DNA from: an uncultured Subdoligranulum sp.
GTDB lineage: Bacteria > Bacillota > Clostridia > Oscillospirales > Ruminococcaceae
Direction: 5' to 3'
Assembly: GCA_945830575.1 (NCBI GenBank)
Contig: CALZZE010000015.1
Coordinates: 1 to 64,000 of the forward strand
Length of the DNA: 64,000 bases
Shown here: piece after piece, positions 8,003-17,790 of the stretch
Numbering within the stretch: the first letter of the stretch is position 1
Layout: each line of letters begins with the position of its first letter
Made by a program: the position numbers and the translations under genes
Notes under the pieces: model-generated
What the model was told of the DNA's origin: nothing
Database searches by the model: none
Seen by the model: only the letters and a program-made list of their open reading frames with translations

Positions 8003-8152
8003 TTACTTCGTTTCGCGGTGAACGGTATGCTTTTTGCAGAAACGGCAGTACTTCTTCATCTCCAGGCGGTCAGGATTGTTCTTCTTGTTCTTCTGCTTGT
8101 TGTAGTTGCGCTGCTTGCACTCGGTGCAGGCCAGGGTAATTTTGACAGTCAT
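8003..8152 (-). CDS. rpmG: 50S ribosomal protein L33
   Basis: From the ATG at 8152 this encodes 49 residues, the standard L33 size, starting [18 protein letters not shown]. It keeps both CxxC pairs (CTEC and CRFC), so it is the zinc-binding, C+ form. GGAGGTG sits at good spacing before this ATG; the ORF track begins upstream in non-coding sequence. It is the first gene of the secE-nusG transcript. Confidence 0.96.
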   Translation of the reverse strand: MTVKITLACTECKQRNYNKQKNKKNNPDRLEMKKYCRFCKKHTVHRETK

Positions 8153-8251
8153 CGTTCGGCACCTCCATTTAACGGTTTTGTAAGCCTCCCTCGGTGTGCG
8201 GGGCGCCCAAAAAACAGGCATAAAAAATAAACCCGCAAAAGAGGTGATACC

Positions 8252-8280
8252 ACTATATCACATCTTTTACGGGAAGTCAA
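8252..8280 (-). promoter_or_regulatory. rpmG-secE-nusG promoter
   Basis: TTGACT and TATAGT are separated by 17 bases on the minus strand, about 100 bases before the rpmG start. It lies just after the addA stop codon, so addA transcripts could also read into this operon since no clear terminator is visible between them. Confidence 0.8.
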
Positions 8281-8288
8281 GAACTTTT

Positions 8289-11200
8289 TTACGTCACGTC
8301 GATTTCCGCCGCCAACGCAAAGCTGTAAATGGTCAGCTTTGTCACCGGCACCGGCAGGCGGGGGCCGAAGGCGCGGCGATACAGCCGCAGCTGGGCGGCG
8401 TATTCTTCCTTATAATAGGACGGGTCGGTGCTGCGGTCTGTCTTGTAATCGAGAATTTCGGCGTGGTCGTCAAACACCAGCACAAGGTCTGCGATGCCCT
8501 GCACCAGAACGGGGGCCTCGCTCTGGGTGGCCGCATCCACCGTGCGGGCGGGCAGCGAGGTGATGAAGGGCGCCTCCCGCAGAACCTCTTTTGCGGCACA
8601 GATGCGCTGCCAGACGTGGCCTTCAAAAAACGGGCGTACCCGGTCCAGCTCCAGCTTTTCCGCCAGCGCCGGATTCAGCAGCTGCAGCTGTATCTGGCGC
8701 TCCACCTCGGCGGGCAGGTCCGGCGTTTGGCCGTCAAAGGGAACGCTCTGCAAAAAGGCATGGATGGCGGTGCCCTTTTCCGCGCCGGTCAGCCCCTGCT
8801 TCTGCAGGAAGGCGGGGCGCTGTAGGACGGTTTCCTTCTGCGCGTGGGTCACGGCGGAAACGCTGACCTTGGCGGGGATGGCCGTCAGCTCCGCATCGGG
8901 ATACTGCCAGCGGAACCCCTCCAGCAGGCTTTGCTTCAGCGTTTCATCGGGCAGGGCGGGCGGCGCGGGCGGCGGCGCGGGGGCTTCCTCCGGCGGCGTC
9001 ACCACCCGCAGCGTCAACGGCGCGGCGGTGTCCTTATGGTGGGGCAGCAGCTCGGCGTAGTTCCACAGCTCGGTGCTGCCCGGATGCAGCAGCGCCGCCG
9101 TGAGCAGCCACCCTGCCCAACTTTTCATGCCCTGCATGGCGGCGGGGCCGGTGGCTTCGGCGGCGGCGCAGAGGGCGGGAGTCTTCATCTCGGACTCCGG
9201 CTTTTTGGCGGGCACCGACAAAATCAGCGCGTCCTGTGCCCGGGTAAGCGCCACATACAGCACCCGCATTTCCTCGCTCAAAGTTTCCATCTTAATGGTC
9301 TGGGCCAGCGCGGCGTAGGGCAGCGTTTTGTACCGCTTGGCGGTGCTGCCCGCCCGCAGCTGCAAACCAAGGCCCAGCGTGCGGTGGGCCAGCACCGGGC
9401 GGCTGGTGTCCGCCGTGTTGAACTGGTGGGCGGTGTCCGCCACGAACACCACCGGGAATTCCAGTCCCTTGGAGCGGTGCACCGTCATAATGGACACGCA
9501 GCCCGGGCGGCTTTGGCCGCCGCCGCTCTGGGTCAGGCCACCGCCCTGCTGCGCGGCATCCATGGCCCGGATGAGCGCAGGCAGTCCGGCGCGGCCCGCT
9601 CCGCCTGCCCACGCGGCAAAGCCCAGCAGCTCCTCCCGGCAGCGCGCCCCCTCCGGCATGGCGCCCACCGCGGCCAGATACCCGGTGCGGGCAAACAGTT
9701 CCTCCAAAAGCTGCTCCACCGGCAGGGTGCGAGCCAGACGGCGGTAGTCCGCCAGCGTCTGCAAAAAAGGCGCAAAGCGGGTCTGCCCGCCGTGGAGCAC
9801 CGCGCCGTACAGACTGCCCGCCGGCTGCGCGGCCCGCAGGTGCACCAGATCGTCCACCGTGTAGCCGAACAGCGGGCTGAGCAGCACCGCCGCCAGCGGC
9901 ACATCCTGCGCCGGGTTGTCGATGATGCGCAGCAGCGCCGCAAAGGGGCGGATGTGGGGCGCGTCCAGCAAATCGGCGGCCACATCCGCGTAGGCGGGGA
10001 TGCCGGCAGCCTCCAGCGCGGCGGCGTAGACAGCAAAGCTTCCCCGGCTGCGCAGCAGGATGCAGAAATCCCCGTAGCCCGCCGGGCGGACAGTGCCTTT
10101 TTCCCGCACCGGAAAGCCCTCTTCCACCATCTGCCCGATGTGGGCGGCGATGGCGCGGGCCTCGGCGGCGGTGTCCGCGCCGGGCAGGAAATCCAGCTCG
10201 CACAGACCTTGGTATTCCCCGGGCAGGCCCACCACCAGCCGCTGGCCGTCCCCGTAGGCCACGCCGCCCAGCTGGGGCGAAAAGAAGGTCTCAAAGAAAT
10301 AATTGATGCCCCCGATGACCGCCGGGGCGCTGCGGAAGTTGGCGTCCAGCGCCAGCGAGGAGGGCGCGCCCGCCGGCTGGGGGTAGGCCCCCCACGCCTG
10401 CTGCTTGGCGATGAACACCCCCGGCTCCGCCTGACGGAACCGGTAAATGCTCTGCTTGATGTCCCCCACGAAAAACAGGTTGTCCCCTTTCGGGCTGGCA
10501 AGAGCAAAATAGATAGCGTCCTGCAGCGCGTTGGTGTCCTGATATTCGTCCACCAGCACGGCGCTGTAACGGCGGCTGACGGTGTCGCACAGCGGGGTGC
10601 GGCGGCCGTCCTCGGTCTGGAGCAGCTGCAGAGTCAGATGCTCATAATCCGCGTAGTCCAGCAGTTTTTCCTCCCGCTTGGAGGCAAAAAAGGCGTCCGC
10701 AAACTGCTGGACGGTGCGCACCAGCGCGGCCACCAGCGGCGCGGCGCGGCGGCGGTCCTGCCGGAATTCCTCCGCATTGCAGACGAGGAAATCGCCTTGC
10801 AGCGCGGTGAGCTGTTTCTTGGCCCGGTCCCGCAGCGCGGAGGCCGCCGAGGCCGCCGGGTTGCCCGCCTTGCCGCCCTTGATGCGTCCGGCGGTACGCC
10901 ATGTATCGTTGCCCACCAGCGACAGCGCCTCCACGGCCCTGTCCCAATCGCCGCCCTGCAAAGCCTGACACAAAAGGTTCGCCCGATCCTCATCGTCCTG
11001 CAAAACAGCGGTGTAGGCCCGGTCGGCGGCATCGTCCCGAGCAGCGATGCGGGCGGCGGCCCGCAGAAGGCTCACCGCACCCTGTGCCCGGGTGAGCGCC
11101 GCCTGCAAAAGCGCCTGCCCCCAGCGTGTGGCGGCGGGGTCGGCATCGGTCTGCCACGCTTCGGCAAATTCCCGCAGCGCCTTTTCCGGGTAGGGCAGCG

Positions 11201-11747
11201 CCCGGGTGAAGTTATACACCTCCAGCACCACGCTGCCCGCCGTGTTGTCGGTGCGGTTGCGGTCGTACAAGTCCGCAAAGGCGCGGAAATCCGGGTCGGT
11301 GTAGGCGGTCTCCAGCGTGTCGGCCAGCACCTCCTGCCGGATGCGCTCCAGCGAAGCCTCGTCGGCGGTCTCAAAGTCCGGCGGCACGTCCAGCGCCGAA
11401 AAATGCTGCTGCACAAAATGCAGGCAGAAGGCGTCCACCGTGCCGATGGAGGCCCGTTGCAGGCGCAGCTGCTGGCGGCGCAGGCGCTGGTTGGCCGGAT
11501 CCGCCCGGACGGCGGCGGCCAGACGCTCGGTGATATCCGCCCGCAGCTTGGCCGCGGCGGCGTTGGTGAAGGTCATAATGAGCAGGCTGTCCGCCTCCAC
11601 GGGATGGTCCGGGTCGGTGATGAGGCCCGCCACCCGCTCCACCAGCACACGGGTCTTGCCGGAGCCGGCCGCCGCCGACACCAGCAGGCTGCCGCCCCGG
11701 GCGGAGATGGCCGCCGCCTGCGCGGGGGTGAATTGAATGCCGGACAT
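8289..11747 (-). CDS. addA: ATP-dependent helicase/nuclease subunit A
   Basis: This 1152-residue protein is the UvrD-like helicase-nuclease of AddAB, which processes double-strand breaks for RecA in Firmicutes. Walker A is AAAGSGKT at residues 25-32; motif II appears as LVDEYQDTN, and later helicase motifs include VGDIKQSIYRFRQAEP, MTVHRSKGLEFPVVFV and LYVALTRAQD. The C-terminal RecB-type nuclease site reads GIADLVLVFDDHAEILDYKTD. Length is in the usual 1150-1250 range. It follows addB by 18 bases and the two subunits form a heterodimer. Confidence 0.95.
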   Translation of the reverse strand: MSGIQFTPAQAAAISARGGSLLVSAAAGSGKTRVLVERVAGLITDPDHPVEADSLLIMTFTNAAAAKLRADITERLAAAVRADPANQRLRRQQLRLQRASIGTVDAFCLHFVQQHFSALDVPPDFETADEASLERIRQEVLADTLETAYTDPDFRAFADLYDRNRTDNTAGSVVLEVYNFTRALPYPEKALREFAEAWQTDADPAATRWGQALLQAALTRAQGAVSLLRAAARIAARDDAADRAYTAVLQDDEDRANLLCQALQGGDWDRAVEALSLVGNDTWRTAGRIKGGKAGNPAASAASALRDRAKKQLTALQGDFLVCNAEEFRQDRRRAAPLVAALVRTVQQFADAFFASKREEKLLDYADYEHLTLQLLQTEDGRRTPLCDTVSRRYSAVLVDEYQDTNALQDAIYFALASPKGDNLFFVGDIKQSIYRFRQAEPGVFIAKQQAWGAYPQPAGAPSSLALDANFRSAPAVIGGINYFFETFFSPQLGGVAYGDGQRLVVGLPGEYQGLCELDFLPGADTAAEARAIAAHIGQMVEEGFPVREKGTVRPAGYGDFCILLRSRGSFAVYAAALEAAGIPAYADVAADLLDAPHIRPFAALLRIIDNPAQDVPLAAVLLSPLFGYTVDDLVHLRAAQPAGSLYGAVLHGGQTRFAPFLQTLADYRRLARTLPVEQLLEELFARTGYLAAVGAMPEGARCREELLGFAAWAGGAGRAGLPALIRAMDAAQQGGGLTQSGGGQSRPGCVSIMTVHRSKGLEFPVVFVADTAHQFNTADTSRPVLAHRTLGLGLQLRAGSTAKRYKTLPYAALAQTIKMETLSEEMRVLYVALTRAQDALILSVPAKKPESEMKTPALCAAAEATGPAAMQGMKSWAGWLLTAALLHPGSTELWNYAELLPHHKDTAAPLTLRVVTPPEEAPAPPPAPPALPDETLKQSLLEGFRWQYPDAELTAIPAKVSVSAVTHAQKETVLQRPAFLQKQGLTGAEKGTAIHAFLQSVPFDGQTPDLPAEVERQIQLQLLNPALAEKLELDRVRPFFEGHVWQRICAAKEVLREAPFITSLPARTVDAATQSEAPVLVQGIADLVLVFDDHAEILDYKTDRSTDPSYYKEEYAAQLRLYRRAFGPRLPVPVTKLTIYSFALAAEIDVT

Positions 11748-11765
11748 GGCAGGCTCCTTTCTGGT

Positions 11766-14700
11766 TCATTCCTCAAACGGGTCTTCCGATAGTTCGATGC
11801 AGCGTTCGTTTTCTCCGTCACGGTGGCCGCAGACGGCCCGGTAGTCGCAGTATTGGCAGGGGCGTCTGTTCCCGGCGCAAAGGGGCTGCGCCTGCACCTG
11901 CCCGGTGTAGAGATTCTGCGCCATCGCCACCAGCAGTCCGTCCAGATGGTCCCGGATGCGGCCCAGCTTGGCCGGGTCCGCCAGCCGCTTTTTGGCGGTG
12001 AAATGCAGCTTGCCGTTTTTGAAGGTGAGCGGCACATACGCGCCGGTGCCCTTGGTGTCCATGGCCCGGTAGACGCTCTCCTCGTCCAGCAGAAGCCCCT
12101 CCAGCGGGTAGTCCTGCGGGGCGGCCTGCCCTTCCTCGGGGCGGCGGTCGGTCTCCTGCGCCGGGTCTGCCCACAGATACTCCACGCCTGCGGCGGCAGG
12201 ATTCTCAAACAGGGCGCCGCCGTTGCGTTCCAGCGTGAACAGGTACAAAAGCATCTGGCAGTCCTTGCCGCAGTACACTTCCCGCAAATCGAATTTCTTG
12301 GTGCCGGTCTTGTAGTCCACCACACGCAGATACGTTTTATTTTGCAGCGTCATGGTGTCCACCCGGTCCACGGTGCCCACGATGCGCACCGTGTGGCCCA
12401 GCCCGTCCGGCAGCTCCACCGGGGGCACGCCGTCATCGTCGATGCGCAGCTCGTAGGCCGCCGGGCGGAATCCCGACTGCTGGAAATCCCGCCGGATGAA
12501 GGCCAGCAGGCTGACCAGATTGCGGCTGATGCGCTGTAACAGGTATTCCATGCGCTGGCTCTGGCCGGGCAGGCTGGCATCGGCGTATTCCTTCACAAGG
12601 CTGTCCACCAGCGCTTTCAGGTCTTCATCGGACAGCGCGGTAAACGCCCCGCCCTGCCGGGAGAGCGCCTGTTCCAGCACCCAGTGGGTGAGCGTGCCGC
12701 TGATGTTGGGGGCCAGCTCCGCCTTCTGCCGGGGGCTGGCCTTGAGGATGTATTGCAGGAAATAGCCGAAGGGACAATCGCTGTACCGTTCAAATTTGGT
12801 GGGGCTGACCCGCAGCTTGGGGCCAAGCAGTACCTGCAAAGCGGCGGTGTCCTCCACGGTGGCCCCCGCAAAGCCTGCGGCAGCGGCCCGGTGCAGCGCG
12901 GCAAGACTGACATCGCTCTGCTGTTCCAGCGCGGCCAGCACGGCGGCGCGGCAGGGGTCGTCGGCATTCTGCCACAGGCTGCCCAGCAGATCCAGCGCGG
13001 CGGCGGGGGTGCCGCCCAGCTCTTCGGCGGTCAGCCGGGCAGGCGGAACGGCCAGCAGCTCCAGCACCGGCGTGACGGCGGCGCTGGGCGGCAGCTCCTG
13101 CCCGCCGGGCCAGGACAGCCACAGGAACTGCGCCGGGGCGGTGAGGGCCTTGTAAAAGCAGATGCCCTCCCGCAGCACCCGGTTTTCAAAGCAGTCCGGC
13201 AGGTCGGCGCCGTGGTTCATCATCAGGTCCCGGTCGGCGTGGGTCAGCAGGCCGATGTCCCCCGGCGTCTGGGGAAACTCCCCCTCCGCCAGTCCCAGCA
13301 CAAACACCGCGTCCACCTCCGGCAGCCGCATCCGACCCGCCGTGGTGAAGATGACGCTGTCCAGACTTCGGGGGATGTGCCCCATGTCGGTGGTGCGCAG
13401 CAGCAGGGTGAACAGCTCGGCGTAGTCGGCGGGGGGCAGGGGTTCCTCCCCCATCATGCCCGCCAGCTGGTTGAGCAGCTCCATGACGGTGTTCCACTCC
13501 CGCAGCGCCTCCTCGGCGGCGGGCAGCTCGCCCCGGCGGCGCAGGTCGGCGGCGAGGGCGTTGAGGGTCTCCTCCGCGCCAAGGCCCTGCAAAAACAGAT
13601 AGATTTGCCGGGTAGTCTCGGCGGCAGACCTGTTCCGGGCTTTGGCAATGAATTTCTGCGCCCGGCTCACCAGAAACTCCCGCGCCTGTTCCGCCAGCGC
13701 CAGCGTGCGGACGTCCTCATCGGTGGCGCGGTCGCTGTAGCCCGCCGCACTGCGGGTGAAGGGGCCGCGCCATTCCTCCGCTTTGAGGGGCCATGTATAG
13801 GTATAATTTTCCAGTGCGCACTGGGCGTCCTCCGGCAGACTGGTCAGGCCGGTCTTGAGCAGCCGCACCATGGTGCGGGAATTCACGCCGCTGCGCAGAA
13901 TTTCCAGCGCCGCATGCACCGCCCGGGCGGGGGCGGTATGCTCTGGTGTGGTGGGTTCGTCACAGAACAGCGGAATGTTCTGCAGCCGGAACTCATAGCG
14001 CACGGCGGAGCGGTAGCTGTCCGCGCTGCGGCAGATGACCGCCATTTTCCGGTAAGGTGTGCCCGCTCTGGCCCGGGCGCGGATGGCCGCGGCGGCAGCC
14101 TTGGCCTCGTCCTGCCGGGAAGCCGCCGCGTACTGCACAATGTCCGGCGCGGCGGGGTCCACGGTGCGCTCGGGGGTGTAGGCCGGGTCCGCCAGCAGCA
14201 GGTTCAGTTCGGCCAGTGTGCCAGTGTGGCGGCGGTCCTCGGTGAGCAGCGTGGTGTGGGTGTCCACCCCCGCATCCCGGGCCATCCGTTTCAGCAGCGA
14301 TGCCACCCGCCGTCCGCCGCTGAAGGTGCCCATGCCGTCGTCCGGGGCATCGGAATCACAGCAGAGGCTCACCGTCACATCGGTGACGGGCAGCATGGCC
14401 GCCAGCATGGCCCGCTTGGGGGCGTTGAAGGTGTCGAACTCGTCAATGAACACCGCCCGCCCCGCAAACCACGCGGCGTCCAGCGTCTGGGCGGCCCGCT
14501 GCACCCGGTCGCCCGGGTCCATGGCGGTCTGCTGCAAAAGGGCCTCGTAGGCGGCAAAAATCAGCGACAGTTCGCTTAGTTTTTCCCTGTCCGCGCCGGG
14601 CTTGCGGGCAAAGTCCGCCAGCTGTTCCGGCGTGACGCCCGCGCTTTTCAGTTCCTCGATGGTCTGGGCCGCCTTCTCGCAGAACGCCGCCGAGCGCCTC

Positions 14701-15026
14701 TGGCGGCTGTAATACACCACCTTGTCCAGCAGGCTGTCCATGGCGCGGCGCACCAGCATGGCCCGGCCCGCCTCGGTGAGGGTAGGCACCGCCGCGCCGC
14801 CGTACCGGCGCAGCAGCGTTTCAGCCAGCGAGGTGAAGGAATAGCTTTCCACAAACACCGAGCGGCTGTCCCCCAGCGTGCGGTAGAGCATCCCCTCGGT
14901 GGAGGAGGTGAACTGCTCCGGCACGATGAGGATGCTGCGCTGGCCGGCGTCGGCGCGCTGGCGCAGCAGCTCCCGCAGGGTGTGGGATTTCCCGCTCCCC
15001 GACGGGCCAAGCAATAGGTGCAGCAT
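11766..15026 (-). CDS. addB: ATP-dependent helicase/nuclease subunit B
   Basis: The 1086-residue AddB partner of AddA. It begins MLHLLLGPSGSGKSHTL with a Walker A loop (GPSGSGKS) and ends in a second RecB-type nuclease domain (RVVDYKTGTKKF). Four cysteines expected for the AddB 4Fe-4S cluster are present: one in YSDCPFGYFLQY and three in PCQYCDYRAVC. The track start adds 29 residues; AAGGAGGG before the ATG at 15026 fixes the true start. It is followed closely by addA and preceded by spoIIR. Confidence 0.93.
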   Translation of the reverse strand: MLHLLLGPSGSGKSHTLRELLRQRADAGQRSILIVPEQFTSSTEGMLYRTLGDSRSVFVESYSFTSLAETLLRRYGGAAVPTLTEAGRAMLVRRAMDSLLDKVVYYSRQRRSAAFCEKAAQTIEELKSAGVTPEQLADFARKPGADREKLSELSLIFAAYEALLQQTAMDPGDRVQRAAQTLDAAWFAGRAVFIDEFDTFNAPKRAMLAAMLPVTDVTVSLCCDSDAPDDGMGTFSGGRRVASLLKRMARDAGVDTHTTLLTEDRRHTGTLAELNLLLADPAYTPERTVDPAAPDIVQYAAASRQDEAKAAAAAIRARARAGTPYRKMAVICRSADSYRSAVRYEFRLQNIPLFCDEPTTPEHTAPARAVHAALEILRSGVNSRTMVRLLKTGLTSLPEDAQCALENYTYTWPLKAEEWRGPFTRSAAGYSDRATDEDVRTLALAEQAREFLVSRAQKFIAKARNRSAAETTRQIYLFLQGLGAEETLNALAADLRRRGELPAAEEALREWNTVMELLNQLAGMMGEEPLPPADYAELFTLLLRTTDMGHIPRSLDSVIFTTAGRMRLPEVDAVFVLGLAEGEFPQTPGDIGLLTHADRDLMMNHGADLPDCFENRVLREGICFYKALTAPAQFLWLSWPGGQELPPSAAVTPVLELLAVPPARLTAEELGGTPAAALDLLGSLWQNADDPCRAAVLAALEQQSDVSLAALHRAAAAGFAGATVEDTAALQVLLGPKLRVSPTKFERYSDCPFGYFLQYILKASPRQKAELAPNISGTLTHWVLEQALSRQGGAFTALSDEDLKALVDSLVKEYADASLPGQSQRMEYLLQRISRNLVSLLAFIRRDFQQSGFRPAAYELRIDDDGVPPVELPDGLGHTVRIVGTVDRVDTMTLQNKTYLRVVDYKTGTKKFDLREVYCGKDCQMLLYLFTLERNGGALFENPAAAGVEYLWADPAQETDRRPEEGQAAPQDYPLEGLLLDEESVYRAMDTKGTGAYVPLTFKNGKLHFTAKKRLADPAKLGRIRDHLDGLLVAMAQNLYTGQVQAQPLCAGNRRPCQYCDYRAVCGHRDGENERCIELSEDPFEE

Positions 15027-15050
15027 GACGGTTCCCTCCTTTTTCTGAAT

Positions 15051-15079
15051 ATTATAACACACCGCCCGGGGATTGAACA
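15051..15079 (-). promoter_or_regulatory. Possible addB promoter
   Basis: A consensus TATAAT lies 25 bases before the addB start on the minus strand, with TGTTCA 17 bases further upstream as a weak -35. AddBA may also be read from the upstream lrp unit. Confidence 0.45.
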
Positions 15080-15088
15080 GCGGAAATT

Positions 15089-15637
15089 TCAGGCCCCCGT
15101 CAGAGCATCCCACAGCGCCGAGCGAATCTCATATTTACCGAACACCAGCGCGTTTTCCGCCCTGCCGGGGTAGCGGGCCTCGCTGGCGGAAACGCAGAGC
15201 GCCGGGTACAGCACGCAGAACCAGTTGCGGCCCTCCCCCGCCCCCAGCGTCACCCGCAGGGCGGTGTACGCCCCCTCCGGCAACGAAAACCGGCCGTATT
15301 CCCGGGCGGTGAAGTCCTGTTTTTGCAGCTGCACCGTCACATTCTGCCCCTTGGCCGCCAGACGGGCGGTCTGCTCCAGCGCGGGCAGCAGCGCCCGCAG
15401 GCGGGTCTCGGCCTGTTCGCTGGTCTCGCAGCTTTGCAGCGCATCGGCGGCGGTTTGCAGCACCGCGTCCCGCACCGCCAGCTTGCAGAGCTGGTCCTCC
15501 CAGGTATCGCTGTTGGCCACCACATGCAGGCGCAGCGTGTCCTGCCGTACCTGCGCGGCGGTGCCGTGGATGGCCACCGTCAGCAGCAGCGTAAGTAAAA
15601 AGCCAAGGCCGCAGCCAATTTCCAAAGTCTTTCTCAT
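15089..15637 (-). CDS. spoIIR: Stage II sporulation protein R
   Basis: A 182-residue secreted signalling protein. In Bacillus it is made in the forespore under sigma-F and triggers SpoIIGA to process pro-sigma-E in the mother cell. Seen here are an N-terminal hydrophobic export segment (LGFLLTLLLTVAIHG), the family hallmark LRLHVVANSDTWEDQLCKLAVRDAVL, and the C-terminal NWFCVLYPALC. The track start is 47 codons early; AAAGGGGTG before MRKTLE supports the later ATG. It lies between ispE and addB with 62-base gaps on each side. I see no convincing sigma-F promoter. Its presence implies sporulation ability or recent ancestry. Confidence 0.9.
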   Translation of the reverse strand: MRKTLEIGCGLGFLLTLLLTVAIHGTAAQVRQDTLRLHVVANSDTWEDQLCKLAVRDAVLQTAADALQSCETSEQAETRLRALLPALEQTARLAAKGQNVTVQLQKQDFTAREYGRFSLPEGAYTALRVTLGAGEGRNWFCVLYPALCVSASEARYPGRAENALVFGKYEIRSALWDALTGA

Positions 15638-15699
15638 AAAAAACACCCCTTTCTGCCCAGAGTGTGGACAGCAAAGGGATGTTCTATTCCTCCGGGCGT

Positions 15700-16611
15700 T
15701 TACCCGGCAGTTTTTTGCTTTTTGCGGACAAGCGGACGGCCGTGAACCACCCGCGCACCGCCCCGGTCCGGGCGGCACAGGTAGACCTGCCGGTAGCGTT
15801 GGCGCAGCTCCGCAGCGGCCTGCGCGGCTTGTTCCTCCCCGTCAAACAGGCCAAACACCGCCGCGCCGCTGCCGGTCATCTGGCTGGCGATGGCCCCGTG
15901 GGCGTCCAGCAGCTGCCGGATGACGGGGGTCTCCACCGCGCCGGAGCAGTGTTCCAGCGCATTGCCCGCCGCGGCGCAGAGGCCCCGCAGGTCGTCGGCG
16001 CGGATGGCCTGCTCCTGCTGCTCGCAGTCCGGGTGGACGGGGCTGCCCACCACATCGTACTGCTTGAAGGCCTCCGGCGTGGAAACGCCCACGCTGGGCA
16101 TCACCACCACGAACCAGCAGTCCGGGCAGGGGGGCAGCGCTTTGAGGAAATCCCCCACGCCCTGCACCCGGCAGGTGCCGCCCATCAGCGCAAAGGGCAC
16201 ATCCGCCCCGATGGCAGCGCCGATGGCGCACAGTTCACTCATGGACAGCTTTGCGCCGTACAGAGCGTTCAGCCCCACCAGCACACCGGCGGCGTCGGCG
16301 CTGCCGCCCGCCATGCCGGCACGCACCGGCACCCGCTTCTGGATGGTGATATCCACCCCCGCCAGCAGGCCGGTGTACTGAAAGAAGGCCAGCGCCGCCT
16401 TGATGGCGGTGTTTTTGTCGTTGGCAGGCACAAAACTGCCGGGCAGCGTGAGCGTCAGCCCCTCGCTGCGGGTGAGGGTGAGCTTTTCAAACAGATCAAT
16501 GCTCTGCATCACCATATCCAGCGCATGGTATCCGTTGGGCAGCGTGCCCACCACGTCCAGAGACAGGTTCAGCTTGGCGGGGGCCAGCACGGTGACAGAT
16601 TTGTACTGCAT
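15700..16611 (-). CDS. ispE: 4-diphosphocytidyl-2-C-methyl-D-erythritol kinase
   Basis: A 303-residue GHMP kinase that phosphorylates CDP-methylerythritol in the MEP route to isoprenoids. The substrate-binding start is LAPAKLNLSLDVVGTLPNGYHALDMVMQSI, and the ATP-binding GHMP motif is PVRAGMAGGSADAAGVLVGLN; the C-terminal GSGAAVFGLF glycine motif is also present. Size is normal. It begins six bases after the aminotransferase stop, within the lrp-led unit. Confidence 0.94.
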   Translation of the reverse strand: MQYKSVTVLAPAKLNLSLDVVGTLPNGYHALDMVMQSIDLFEKLTLTRSEGLTLTLPGSFVPANDKNTAIKAALAFFQYTGLLAGVDITIQKRVPVRAGMAGGSADAAGVLVGLNALYGAKLSMSELCAIGAAIGADVPFALMGGTCRVQGVGDFLKALPPCPDCWFVVVMPSVGVSTPEAFKQYDVVGSPVHPDCEQQEQAIRADDLRGLCAAAGNALEHCSGAVETPVIRQLLDAHGAIASQMTGSGAAVFGLFDGEEQAAQAAAELRQRYRQVYLCRPDRGGARVVHGRPLVRKKQKTAG

Positions 16612-16617
16612 GGTTTT

Positions 16618-17790
16618 TTACCTCCAGCCGTTGTCTTCGAGGAAGGCGCGGATGCGGCGCATGGCGGTCTCCAGATGCTCCACGCTGTATGCGTAGCTGA
16701 TGCGGGCGAAGCCCTCGCCGGAGCTGCCGAAGGCATCGCCCGGCACGATGGCAATTTCCTTTTCATGGAGCAGCCGCTCGCAGAATTCCTCGCTGGTCAG
16801 GCCGCTGATCTGGATGGAGGGGAACACGTAGAACGCGCCCCGCGGCTCGAAGCAGGTCAGGCCCATCTCGTTGAGCGCCTTCACCACATAGCGGCGGCGG
16901 CGGTTGTATTCGTCCCGCATGGTCTCGATGGCGTCATCGCACTGGCGCAGCGCCGTGATGGCGGCGTACTGGCTGGTGGTGGGTGCAGACATGATGCAGC
17001 TTTGATGAATTTTGGTCATCACCTTGATGATGGGCTGCGGCCCCACCGCGTAGCCCAGCCGCCAGCCGGTCATGGCGTAGGATTTGGAGAAGCCGTTCAC
17101 CACGATGGTGCGCTCCCGCATACCGGGCAGACTGGCGATGGACACATGGCGATCCAGCCCATAGGTCAGCTCGGAATAAATCTCATCGGACAGCACCATG
17201 ATATCGGTGCCGCGCAGCACCTCCGCAATGGCCTCCAGGTCGGCAGCGCTCATCACGCCGCCGGTGGGGTTGTTGGGGAAGGGCAGCACCAGCAGCTTGG
17301 TTTTGGGGGTGATGGCCGCCTTCAGCTGGTCGGCAGTGAGGCGGAAGTCATCCTCCGCTTTGGTGGCGATATGCACCGGCACGCCGCCGGTGAGCTGGGT
17401 GATAGGCTCGTAGCAGACAAAGCAGGGCTCCGGGATGATGACCTCATCCCCCGGCTGCACCAGCGCACGGATGCACAGGTCGATGGCCTCGCTGCCGCCC
17501 ACCGTCACCACCACCTCATTCGGCTGGTAGTCCAGCTCAAACCGGCGGGACAGGTAGCGGCAGATTTCCTGCCGCAGCTGCATCAGGCCCGCGTTGGCGG
17601 TGTATTTGGTGCGCCCCTGCTCCAGACTGCGGATGCCCGCATCACGCACCGCCCAGGGGGTCTTGAAGTCCGGCTCGCCCACGCCCAGACTGATGCAATG
17701 GGGCATTTCCGCCGCCATATCGAAAAACCGGCGAATGCCCGAGGGCCGCATCTCCTTGGCGGCGGGGGCCAGAATGGAATCGTAGTTCAT
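16618..17790 (-). CDS. Class I/II pyridoxal-phosphate aminotransferase
   Basis: A 390-residue fold-type I aminotransferase. The PLP lysine is in the motif SKSYAMTGWRLGY, and the cofactor-contacting NNPTGG and SDEIYSELTYG stretches are present. It resembles the MalY/AspC-like enzymes that Clostridia carry next to an Lrp regulator (often called alanine, aspartate or aromatic aminotransferases), but the amino acid specificity cannot be read. The start at 17790 overlaps the lrp stop codon as TGATG, so translation is probably coupled; the ORF track begins five codons earlier inside lrp. Regulation by the neighbouring Lrp protein is likely. Confidence 0.88.
   Translation of the reverse strand: MNYDSILAPAAKEMRPSGIRRFFDMAAEMPHCISLGVGEPDFKTPWAVRDAGIRSLEQGRTKYTANAGLMQLRQEICRYLSRRFELDYQPNEVVVTVGGSEAIDLCIRALVQPGDEVIIPEPCFVCYEPITQLTGGVPVHIATKAEDDFRLTADQLKAAITPKTKLLVLPFPNNPTGGVMSAADLEAIAEVLRGTDIMVLSDEIYSELTYGLDRHVSIASLPGMRERTIVVNGFSKSYAMTGWRLGYAVGPQPIIKVMTKIHQSCIMSAPTTSQYAAITALRQCDDAIETMRDEYNRRRRYVVKALNEMGLTCFEPRGAFYVFPSIQISGLTSEEFCERLLHEKEIAIVPGDAFGSSGEGFARISYAYSVEHLETAMRRIRAFLEDNGWR

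Noticed and set aside
8844-11792. 982-residue ORF on the plus strand
   Set aside because: Exact antisense of addA, with low-complexity Gly/Arg/Gln composition and no ribosome binding site or family match.
12684-14579. 631-residue ORF on the plus strand
   Set aside because: Antisense shadow of addB; no recognisable motif.
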